NCBI RefSeq assembly: GCF_027579695.1
Contig: NC_083570.1
Coordinates: 11,096,051-11,160,050, forward strand
DNA from: Neoarius graeffei
Lineage: Eukaryota; Chordata; Actinopteri; Siluriformes; Ariidae
Direction: 5' to 3'
DNA length: 64,000 nt
Within the stretch, counting starts at the first letter, position 1, and every line of letters starts with the position of its first letter. A program made the position numbers and the translations under genes. The notes beneath the pieces were generated by a model that saw nothing but the letters and a program-made list of their open reading frames with translations, was not told the DNA's origin and searched no databases. Shown here piece by piece: positions 54,661-64,000 of the stretch.

Positions 54661-55933
54661 TTCACTGCCATTGTTCATCGACATGTTCCTTTCATTTTTA
54701 TTTGTGAACACACAGGTCTAAAATAATTTCACTTCAATGAGCTGTTACTATAGAAACAAGAAGGTATTAGAGCAAGCCCATTAATATAAACCTGCACTAC
54801 TGTCAGAGCTGCTGTTCTTGAAAATTAATCAACACCTTCTGACCAATCAGAATAGACAACAGTAACAATTTTTTTTTTTGCTTTATTTGATTGAAAAAGA
54901 AAAGGATTTTTAAAAAAGAAGTTTTTCCAACAATCATGTTCAGAATCTAAATCAGGAGTCAGACCACAGACAGATCCAGTTCACAGAGACAGATTTATCA
55001 TCATTATTTACACACACAATACATGACAACATTAAAAGAGATGTTTTTTGGAGGAAAAAGTCAGTTGTAGGTTTACAGTGATTTTCACAAACACATATTT
55101 AAGACACTGTCATTATTTCCCACAGATTAAATCATCTAAAAATATCCATCCAAAGTGGGGAAAAAAAGCCTGTTGCGTATCAATACAGCGGCTTGCTGAC
55201 ATCCTGACCTCAGTATTAAAAGCTTCTGTCTGAAAATGAGTTCAGCACAGAAACTTCATCACTGGGGGAAACTTTATTCTCCTGTGCTCTTATCTTTTAT
55301 TCTGCAAAGTTTTGATTGTAATATTTGGATAAAAATCCCAAACTCACAGATAAACCTGGATTTATAAGGTTCTATCTGTGGGCCAATCATCATCCAGGCT
55401 GAATATGGGACGAACACGACATCGGCAGCCTGAACCGATCATGTACCGTATGTTCTAATGGAGTTTAAATATTGTTCAATGTTTTACAATCAAATCTCAG
55501 GGTTTAGAAACAACTTCAGATTTTAAAAAGTGAAAGTGGATTTTACATCTTAGAACACAAGCAGAAAAATCAAATTCATTCCAAAAGTGATGTTTTATTT
55601 TTATATAGTGTGACCTGAACAGGTTTAAAATGTTGTTCTGTTCTGGCTTTATTACTGTTTATTAGTTATTTAATGAGACGCTGCTTAATATGAAACAAAC
55701 AGAACTTTATAATGCGAAGGTCATGAGATCATTTTCTTTTTAAATTTGATGAGTTCCTTGTCTGACAGTTAATTTTTAACATTTCCTTTTTAATTATTTT
55801 AAAATTATTCATCTGTTTGAATTTAAATATTAAAATGAGTGTTTTTGTGCAGCTGGATTGTGTTCTAATGAAACAGACGACTGAGCAACAACGTGGCAAC
55901 GTGCAGGAATTTTACAGAAAACACTACACACTT
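54661..55933. other. 3' flank of finTRIM unit 3
   Basis: Noncoding, collinear with 60536-61842 (unit 4) except for the SINE there; the uninterrupted SINE target AATGAGCTGTTA is at about 54735. Also collinear with 4877-5241 and 6966-7224. Confidence 0.75.
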
Positions 55934-56498
55934 TTATTCTGGATCACACAATCTCACTGTAGAACCATAAAACAAGTAGACCCCGAACCCAGCGTATAGA
56001 GTCTGAGTGAATGTGGTGCAGACTCTGTGGAGGAGCTTCATTGTGTCAGAGACGCTGTAGAAGGACAGAATTCCTGCACTGTGATCCACATACACTCCTA
56101 TTCTGGAGGCTGATGGAACTCTGAGATCAGTCTCAATGCTGTTGTGATAGAAAGAGAGAGAAGAAGAAGAACAGCACAGACTCCAGGACTGATTGTTGAA
56201 TCCAGACCCACACTCATTACCCCATCCTTTCCTTCTGATGTCTTTATATGAGACTGATATGGACACCACCACAGCTCCACTCCACCTCCCAGTAACAGCG
56301 TCCACACACACTCTCCTTATACAACACCTGAATGCAGGAATCAAATCTCTCTGGATGATCAGAGTAACGCTGCTCTCTCTCACTCCATCTCACCACTCTG
56401 TTCTTCTCAGACAGAATGAGGTGACGATGTACGATGTTGGGATCCAACAGAAATCTAAAATAAAAGAGAAAAACAAGCTGAACATTGTGAACATGTTG

Positions 56499-57930
56499 GG
56501 CCAGTTTGTGAATGGAGAGTGAAGCTGGGGAAGGTGAGTAGCAAAGTGGAAGCACCTGTGGTGAATTAATGTGCTGTGTTTGTGTGGAGTGACAGGGAGA
56601 AGATAAAAGGGGGAGAGGAGCAGTGTAGTTGGTCTTACCCAGGCTGAAGTCACACTGGTGCATTGAGTCCATCATTTGTTATGTCAGCTGAAAAGCGTAT
56701 TTGTTTTGTTTTGAGTGGTGGTTTGAAATAAAGCCCAAAAAGTGAACCTCATCCCACCTGCCCATTATTCAGTATCAACAGTGATAAGGGAATGGTTATG
56801 CTGATGCCAAAAGCCAAGACACTGTAAATGAATCTTCACCATGGAGTCCTCCCCATTCAAAGAGCTGGTCCATGCTCTCACCACTGCCCAACAAAACCAG
56901 CACCAGGTGCTGGTCATGATGAGGACAGAGCAAGAGCAGCACTTCGAGGCTCTGCTGCAGGTCCAGCAAGAAGACCACCAGACGCTCCTGCGCTTCATCA
57001 CTCCAGCAGGTGCACCAGCCGCAGTTCATGGGATTTCCCCAAGTCACTCTCACAAAAATGCAGCTGCATTATGACCTGGAGGCTTTCATGGAGCTCTCCA
57101 AGCAAACTGTGGGGGTGACCAGACAAGCAGACCCCACTTGTTACCACTCCAGACTGGTGAAGTGTAACTTGTGACTCAGCAACTGCCCACGGAGAATCGG
57201 CTGGTGTATGCGGACTTGAAGGGTGTAATTCTCCAGCAAGTCAGCCACTCCCCAGAGCAACACTGGCAGTGCTTCCATGCACTGATGCTGGAGGAGGTCA
57301 GCCGGCCTGCTCTTTGCCTATGGCCAGCAGCTGCGGGATGCCTGCTAGTGGTGGTTGAGGGCAGAGGATCGTGATGTCAAGGGAGTCATCAACGCGGTAG
57401 CACTGGAGCAATTCATCGCTCGACTGCCAAGGGGACAGTGGAATGGGTCCAGTACCACCGCCTGGCGTTGCTGGATCGGGCCACTGAGCTGGCGGAGGGC
57501 CATCTGGCAGTGGTTCCAGTGGCTAGACCCTCTGTTTGCAGTGTGCGAGGTCCCACAAACCTCGACCGGGTTTTCCCTGTTTGAATTGTTGTATGGATGC
57601 AAGCCTTATAGTGTCTTAGACATCATTAGAGAAAATTGGGAAGAGGGGCCTTATCAGAGCAAAAATGAAATTCAATATGTTCTTGACCTGAGAGCAAAAC
57701 TCCACACACTGAGTTACATAACCCAGGAGAATATGCTACAGGCCCAAGAATGTCAATCTCACCTCCACAACAGAGGGACACAGCTAAGGAAATTTGCACC
57801 AGGAGATAAAGTCCTCATTTTACTTCCCATTTCAAGTTCAAAATTGCTCACCAAGTGGCAAGGGCCCTTTGAGGTCACATGGCAAACAGTGGAGGAAGAC
57901 TATGATGTCAAAATGACATTATACCTGAGC
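56499..57930 (+). mobile_element. Gmr1-like Gypsy remnant: LTR, SCAN-like Gag joined to integrase tail
   Basis: Plus strand, inside finTRIM unit 3 right after the B30.2 acceptor region. LTR-like 56499-56790. Gag start at 56841 (MESSPFKELVHALTTAQQNQ), then in other frames LVYADLKGVILQQVSHSPEQ and VALEQFIARLPRG, a SCAN-related Gag segment. At about 57520 it is joined to the integrase C-terminus (QTSTGFSLFELLYGCKPY, RKFAPGDKVLILLPISSSK). Protease, integrase core and RT are deleted. Confidence 0.8.
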
Positions 57931-57969
57931 AGGAAAAACAAAATGGCAAAAAAAAAAATTCCAGGTTAA

Positions 57970-58239
57970 CAAAATCAAAGATTCTGGTTGATTTTAATAA
58001 GAGCATGGGAAATCTTGAGATGATTGAAGCAGTGTGGTGCCATGAGGAGACCCTCTGCTCTGTAGTAGAGGAAGAACTTTGTTTTACACCATAATTCAAC
58101 CGATAATCTTATGACATACATTATCTATTTAAACATATTAAGCTGTATTTATGTAAATGTTTAATAAATATTCATTTATTGATCCACCCTGATTTTATTG
58201 TTCATAATGGTACATGTGTAAAGGGGTGTAAAAAGTAAG
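57970..58239. other. Unassigned noncoding stretch
   Basis: AT-rich, no gene seen. Confidence 0.4.
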
Positions 58240-58240
58240 T

Positions 58241-58274
<34 letters not shown>
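58240..58274. repeat. (TG)n microsatellite
   Basis: About 16 TG units in the intron of unit 3. Confidence 0.9.
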
Positions 58275-58275
<1 letters not shown>

Positions 58276-58332
58276 CAGCTGCTTCATCCTGTCACAATTT
58301 AGTGTTGACTGAAATGTTCACCAACTGATCTG

Positions 58333-58458
58333 GGGGTGGGTTTCCCAGCCTCTTAATGCTAAGAGCATCTTAACTAGGAAAGATATGTTTATTGTGATGC
58401 TCGCGCTACCATTTAACGATGATCTTTGTGCTACGATGCTTTTGGGAAACCCACCCCT
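58333..58458. mobile_element. Short MITE with GGGTGGGTTTCCCA ends
   Basis: Inverted ends GGGGTGGGTTTCCCA and TTGGGAAACCCACCCC around about 95 bp, inserted in unit-3 intron 1. Unit 1 has only the right end (GAAACCCACCCCTAACC, about 2163-2179); unit 2 has none. Confidence 0.75.
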
Positions 58459-59237
58459 AACCAGATTACAACTATCACTGAAGATAAATTTAATACTCTG
58501 TTCACCAGAACACATACATTTTAATCAGCTTTTACAGAATCCTTCTGATTGAGACACACATTGAAATTAAAGTTCAAATCATATCACTGACTAAAGCACC
58601 TGTTTCTAGATGGGAAACTATAATTATGGAAAGATTTCTAGTTCTCACCTGTTTCTCAGCTCTTTCTGTTGCAACTGAAACAGCATCATGGTCTTTATGT
58701 TTCTTCAACATGCACAAAGAGCAAATACATATTTGATCAGTATGACAGTAGATCTCAATCAGCTTATGTTCAGAGCAGATCTTCTCTTGGAGTTTTGCTG
58801 AGGCTTCAATTAATGTGTGTTTTTTTCAAAGTAGGAACTTCAAGATGAGGTTTCAGATGAATTTCACAAAATGAAGCCACACACATCAGACAGGACTTGA
58901 CGGCTTTGTGTTTTCTCCCGGTGCAGAAATCACACTCCACATCTCCAGGTCCAGCGTAACAGTGAGCAGGAGAAGCAGCTTGGACTTCAGTCTTCTTCAG
59001 TTTCTCCACCACTTCATCCAGCATGTTGTTTCTGCGTAGAACAGGCCTTGTCGTGAAAGTGTCTCTGCACTGAGGACAGCTGTAGACGCCCTTCTGATCC
59101 TCCTGATCCCAGCAGCCATTAATACACACCTTACAGAAACTGTGACCACAGGGGATAGTCACCGGATCCTTCAGGAGATCCAGACACACTGGACACATGA
59201 ACTGGTCCTGAGCTACTGAAATACTGGCCTCAGCCAT

Positions 59238-60604
59238 TTTCCTGAAATCACACCGAAAGAGAGCGAGAATCAGTTTTCTCTGAAATGAGGGGTCACTTCC
59301 TGGTTCTGTGTTTGAGTGAGTGAAAGAGAGAGAGAAGAACAAACACAAAGCGGTCATAAATAGTCCTCTATTTACCATTTCATCTCCCGTCAGTGCAGAA
59401 ATATAACCCATGTAGCTGCACCGATTAGGATAAATTTCATGAGAGTTTATGAAAGTTGAAATCAGTTGATTCAGTGAACTTGATTAAATTTTTTTTAAAG
59501 TTTTCTTTTCCCATTTTCCCCTGTCTTTCTGTCCATGAAGTATAAGCAGTTAAATCACATCTTAAAATCAGAATTCCAGATAGAATTGTATAATATGCAA
59601 ACACAATCAAGTTGTTATTTGGAGGCTCAGTTTTAGTGTAGCGCTACATCACTGAAAAAAACCACACAACCCAAGCAACCTTTTAACATCAGTTCGACAT
59701 CTTCAAGAAAAGACACACAAGAGGATTTACAGCAGGACCGTGTCTTACTACAAGCACTAAAAACTACCACATTGTGCTCATTAAGGATGGAAATAAAGCA
59801 GAAATATTTCACTGTCATCTGCACTTCAGTGTCATTTGTTCTGCTGAAATATTTTCCTCATTCTGTCAGTTTGGAATTTAGTGAGGAGTGAAAATGAATC
59901 GAAATAAATGACTCTTCATTATGACAAGGGGGAGTCAAATAAACACCTTATTTTATTTGTCTTACATTTACTGTGAATAGAAGTCCCACTTTCTCATGAA
60001 CAGATTGTTGAGATGGAAATGAAGTTGGTAGATGAATATGTTTGAGATCAGAGATCCTGAGTCGCCTCAATCAGTCATTAGATGTGTCTTTGAGAAGTAG
60101 GAGAACACTGGAGAACCAGGAGGAAAACCACACTGACACGGGTCATTTTACCTTTGGGTCATTTTAACATTGTTAACAGGCTGAAATGAATCTCCTGAAA
60201 GGCAGAAGAAAGAAATCTGCTAGTAGTGTTAACACAAGACTTTATCTAATCCCAATCAGTGCAGGGTTCAAACCCCATCCACCAGAAATATCATTAAAAT
60301 CAAAGGGAAAGGCAGAGACGAGGCGAGATCATCATCAGGAGATCTATCCAGAATAAACACGGCTCACAACTGAGGAGATTTGCTAACACACTGGAAGGGT
60401 TCACAGTTAGTGAAGGTCTATGTACATTTAAAAAAAAACAGACAGGAAATGAGTGGAGGAAGTGATTCAAATGTGTGTAAAGGCGCCCTCTGGTGGTCTG
60501 GAGGAGAAATGTCCAGGTTCAATATTAGTGTTCATCCACATGTTTCTTTCATTTTTATTTGTGAACACACAGGTCTAAAATAATTTCACTTCAATGAGCT
60601 GTTA
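59238..60604. other. Upstream flank of unit 3 / intergenic to unit 4
   Basis: Noncoding. 59575-60015 is also found at 17483-17908; 60020-60400 matches 12370-12745 and shows the empty THAP-copy-A site near 60240. Confidence 0.75.
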
Positions 60605-60980
60605 TGTGGTCGGCACAGTGGTGTAGTGGTTAGCGCTGTCGCCTCGCAGCAAGAAGGTCCGGGTTCGAGCCCTCTGGCCGGTGAGGGCCTTTCTGTGCGG
60701 AGTTTGCATGTTCTCCCCGTGTCTGCGTGGGTTTCCTCCGGGTGCTCCGGTTTCCCCCACAGTCCAAAGACATGCAGGTTAGGTTAACTGGTGACTCTAA
60801 ATTGACCGTAGGTGTGAATGTGAGTGTGAATGGTTGTCTGTGTCTATGTGTCAGCCCTGTGATGACCTGGCGACTTGTCCGGGGTGTACCCCACCTTTCG
60901 CCCGTAGTCAGCTGGGATAGGCTCCAGCTTGCCTGCGACCCTGTAGAACAGGATAAAGCGGCTAGAGATAATGAGATGAA
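60605..60980 (+). repeat. V-SINE, full length with 12-bp TSD
   Basis: Complete V-SINE; AATGAGCTGTTA at 60593-60604 and 60981-60992. The paralogous unit-3 flank near 54735 has one copy of AATGAGCTGTTA and no SINE. Confidence 0.96.
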
Positions 60981-60992
60981 AATGAGCTGTTA

Positions 60993-61842
60993 CTATAGAA
61001 ACAAGAACATATTAGAGCAAGCCCATTAATATAAACCTGCACTACTGTCAGAGCTGCTGTTATAGAAAATTAATCAACACCTTCTGACCAATCAGAAAAG
61101 GAAACTGCAACAGATTTGTTGCTTTATTTGACTGAAAATGAAAAGGATTTTTAACAATGAAGTTTTTCCAACAATCATGTTCAGAATCTAAATCAGGAGT
61201 CAGAGCACAGACAGATCCAGTTCACAGAGACAGATTTATCATCACTATTCACACACACAATATATGACAACATTAAAAGAGATGTTTTTGGAGGAAAAGT
61301 CAGTTGGAGGTTTACATTGATTTTCACAAACACATATTTATGACACTGTAGTTATTTCCCACATGTTAATTAATCTAAAAATACACATTGAAAGTGGAGG
61401 GAAAAAAACCTGCATGCATTGATACAGCGGCTTGCTGACATCCTGACCTCAGTATTAAAAGCTTCTGTCTGAAAATGAGTTAACCACAGAAAAATCAAAT
61501 TCTTTCCAAAAGTGATATTTTATTTTTACATAGTGTGACCTGAACAGATTTAAAATGTTGTTCTGTTCTGGCTTTATTACTGTTTATTAGTTATTTAATG
61601 AGACGCTGCTTAATATGAAACAAACAGAACTTTATAATGCTAAGGTCATGAGATAATTTTCTTTTTAAATTTTACAAGTTTAATTTTTAACATTTCCTTT
61701 TTAATTATTTTAAATGATTAATCTGTTTTAATTGAAATATTAAATGACGGGGGGGGGTTGTGCAGCTGGATTTTGTTCTAGTAAAACAGATGGCTGAGCA
61801 ACAACATGGCAAATGTGCAGGAAAAAACACGACACTTTTTTT
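60993..61842. other. 3' flank of finTRIM unit 4
   Basis: Noncoding, collinear with 54745-55933; a shared segment (about 55260-55520) is missing here. G run near 61750. Confidence 0.75.
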
Positions 61843-62443
61843 TTATTCTGGATCACACAATCTCACAGCAGAACCAGAAACCTTGTAAAACCCAAACCCA
61901 GCATATAGCGGTTGAGTGAATGTGGTGTGGACTCTGTGGAGGAGCTTCATCGTGTCAGAGACGCTGTAGAAGGACAGAGTTCCTGCACTGTGATCCACAT
62001 ACACTCCTATTCTGGAGGCTGATGGAACGCTGAGATTAGCCTTTATGTTATTGTGCCAGAAAGACAGATAAGAAGAAGAACCCCACAAACCCCAGGACTG
62101 ATTGTTGAATCCAAACACACACCCCTTACTCGATCCTTTCCTGCTGATGTCTTTATATGAGACTGATATGAACACAACTCCATCACGACTCCTCTCTACC
62201 TCCCAGTAACAGCGTCCACACACACTCTCCTTACACAACACCTGAAACCAAGAGTCAAATCTCTCTGGATGATCAGAGTACGGCTGTACACTCTTACTGA
62301 GCGTTACTACTCTGTTCTTCTCAGACAGAATGAGGTTACAGTGTGCTGTGTTGGGATCCAGAGTCAGATAACAGAAATCTAAAATAAAAGAGAAAAACAA
62401 ACTGAACATGTTGGGTTTAATTCACCTATTATATTTATGTGAA

Positions 62444-62509
<66 letters not shown>

Positions 62510-62942
62510 GATGCACATTTCAGAAACTCTTCTCTGCTCTGTGGTTCTGGTTCTGAAATGATCTGAACTGCTGCAGCTGTGGAGAGAAAAATGGAAACAT
62601 GAGTTTGTGTAAAAGATGGAAAGAGTTTAAAGTGATCCAGTCAGTTTATTCATTTTAAATCAGTGTTTTAGTTCAAAGTGTTGGGTGAATAAAGTGTCTG
62701 CAGAAAAGAAAGCAGGAGCATCGCTAAGAAATAACATCACTGTTCCTCCAGCAGGAACAGCTCCTCTTACCATGTGGAGGGATTTTGTTGAATTCCTCCT
62801 CACAGAATTCCTCGAGTCTCTTTTTCAGATCTGAGAGAGAATTCATCACTCCATTAATTGAGAGATGTTGATGGACAGTGATGCTGGATGTGTGAAATTT
62901 TGGTCTATGAAATGGAGGAGACTGACGTCCAGAAGCTAAAAC
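61843..62942 (-). CDS. finTRIM-like unit 4, 3' exons (linker and B30.2), partial at window edge
   Basis: Three intact exons with matching phases: 62771-62942 (172 nt, ends FNKIPPH), 62517-62576 (60 nt, to EEFLKY) and 61843-62378 (536 nt, PRY-SPRY, YFCYLTLDPN to VRLCDPE). GT/AG ends are conserved. The B30.2 has three serines at the variable loop. Conserved CYWEVEW reads CYWEVER here, a change at a normally tryptophan position. The stop again overlaps AATAAA-like sequence. RING, B-box and coiled-coil exons should lie beyond 64000; within the last 1.06 kb I see none. Confidence 0.82.
62449..62508. repeat. (TG)n microsatellite
   Basis: About 30 TG units in the last intron of unit 4, at the place of the GT/GC run in unit 2. 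Confidence 0.95.
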
Positions 62943-63904
62943 CTACAGAAAGCAAATTAAACTTCAAGCAGAGATAAATTAGCATACACAAACAAAGGAC
63001 TAAGGAAAGTAAAAGAAAGGAATAAAGATTATGTAGCACAGCATTGCATCACTTAGTTTTTTGCTTGCTTGCTTGTTCCGGTTGTTATCCACTTCCAGGC
63101 AGGTCTGCCTGCTCACTACTGGTCACGTCATGCTTGACGGTAGATAGGAGCTGTCCCGACCTTTCTCTGTCCTCTGCATAGTGCCTAGCTATCTCCAAGT
63201 CGCACCCCTCTCTCAAGAATAGTACCATGTTTGATTGTAGAGTTTTCATCAGATTTGTCCACGGATGACCAACATCCCGACAGCTGTGATCAGGTACCCA
63301 GTCAAGTAAGTATCTAGGTATTCTGCTTTTCTGCATGCGTGAGACATGGCTAAAGTAGCTGAGTCAACTGAAACTTAAGGTGACAATTTTCCAACAGTCA
63401 GTTTTACAGGTGACAGTATATCTTTTTGCAAAATTCATGATTTTTTACAGTTGTCATCTTTACATCCATCAGTGTTCTGTCACTACATTATGCAGCATGC
63501 ATTACACAAAAATGTCATGGGCTGAAGACCGTAGGTGTGGGCTAGGACCCAATAAACAGACACTAACTGTGCAGGAGTAAAAATAAGAGTCTTTCATGTA
63601 TCTTCTACAATACACAGACACACAAAAACAAAAGGCTGCAGCAAAGGCAACAAAAGGTTGGATGCAGTCTTAAGGAGGAAACCATCCTAAATGAGTAAGG
63701 CACTCTAGAAGCAAGCCAAGCTCTCAAAAAACAATAATGAAAACAGTAGTCAGTTCAAAAACATGAAAAATGTGAAGATATTCCCTTAGCAAGCACAGTG
63801 TGCAAAATTAATAAACAGTCTATCAAGTCCAGAGTGTAAATCCAAAGTGGGAGGAAAAAGCTTGTGATCCAAAACAGTCAGCAAAGTCATAATCCAAAAG
63901 TAAA

Positions 63905-63935
<31 letters not shown>

Positions 63936-64000
63936 CATACAGAGCAAAAACATGAGCTAAACTTGACGAGGTTGCGAGGGTAATGCCACATCAAGAAATT
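62943..64000. other. Intron of unit 4 with retroelement-like sequence
   Basis: 63085-63336 on the minus strand reads SCRDVGHPWTNLMKTL and IARHYAEDRERSGQLL, vaguely like the C-terminal tail of some LINE polyproteins; low confidence. 63530-64000 is A-rich with a (GA)n run at about 63913-63935 and AATCCAAAAG-type motifs, possibly LTR-like. No finTRIM exon seen. Confidence 0.35.

Larger units (their letters stand above)
55934..59237 (-). pseudogene. finTRIM-like unit 3, pseudogene
   Basis: RING/B-box exon at 58649-59237 (start MAEASISVAQDQF, RING ligands present), with one extra A in a run (seven instead of six) after HLEVPTL that shifts the frame. B30.2 exon at 55934-56454 with an 11-nt deletion just after FC and a 5-nt deletion after YWEVEWS relative to unit 2, both frameshifting. 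The 96-, 234-, 172- and 60-nt exons are absent. In their place is a Gmr1-like remnant (56499-57930) and other sequence. The B30.2 has four serines where unit 2 has fourteen. Confidence 0.9.

Noticed and set aside
63085..63336. Small minus-strand gene
   Set aside because: Only a vague resemblance to LINE polyprotein tails; no start context or splice sites, so not called as a gene.

Overview
This looks like a teleost fish chromosome. It holds tandem copies of a finTRIM-type gene (RING, B-boxes, coiled coil, B30.2) with vertebrate splice sites, tRNA-derived V-SINEs of the DANA type, long-TIR Tc1 elements, Tf1/sushi, Gmr1-like and BEL/Pao LTR retrotransposons, and I-, L1- and L2-type LINEs. No bacterial signals are present. 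The order or species cannot be fixed from the sequence alone.

Host genes. Four finTRIM units lie on the minus strand. Unit 1 (exon at 2383-2982) shows only its RING/B-box exon. Unit 2 (7225-11877) is complete: six exons whose lengths sum to an exact multiple of three give a 576-residue protein with a 14-serine tract in its B30.2 domain. Unit 3 (55934-59237) is a pseudogene: frameshifts in its first and last exons, and a Gmr1-like retroelement remnant where the middle exons should be. Unit 4 (61843-62942) shows its three intact 3' exons; the rest lies past the right edge. Homologous flanks of these units act as empty sites that prove several insertions.

Region by region. 1-1.7 kb: a Tc1 element. 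1.7-12.7 kb: finTRIM units 1 and 2, loaded with THAP-carrying DNA transposons, a TTAA-flanked piggyBac-like remnant and a Kolobok-like element. 12.7-17.5 kb: 3' half of an I/Nimb LINE, V-SINEs and a hAT MITE. 17.5-30.1 kb: a stray finTRIM flank, an L1-like element in two pieces, a Penelope-like fragment, two head-to-tail THAP elements, a ZMYM1-like hAT remnant, and an L2-like LINE interrupted by a TIR element holding a second Tc1. 30.1-33.0 kb: SINEs, a deleted Tc1, and an unclassified 1-kb TIR element. 33.0-48.2 kb: a decayed BEL/Pao element acting as landing pad for SINEs, MITEs and a young sushi-class Gypsy (38558-43857). 48.2-54.3 kb: a Tc1 containing an element with a RecQ-helicase fragment, then a Gmr1-like remnant and the 5' part of an I-type LINE. 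54.6-64 kb: finTRIM units 3 and 4.

The most notable element is the sushi-class Gypsy. Its two 478-bp LTRs look identical, gag and pol are open, the target duplication is exact, and it shows a self-priming arrangement: 11 nt just inside the LTR are complementary to 11 nt at the predicted transcript start. Its LTR also ends in a tRNA-like segment with A and B boxes. I did not find a clearly new multi-gene system. The best leads are this element, the serine-expanded finTRIM, the helicase-carrying element and the spread of one THAP exon among unrelated transposons.
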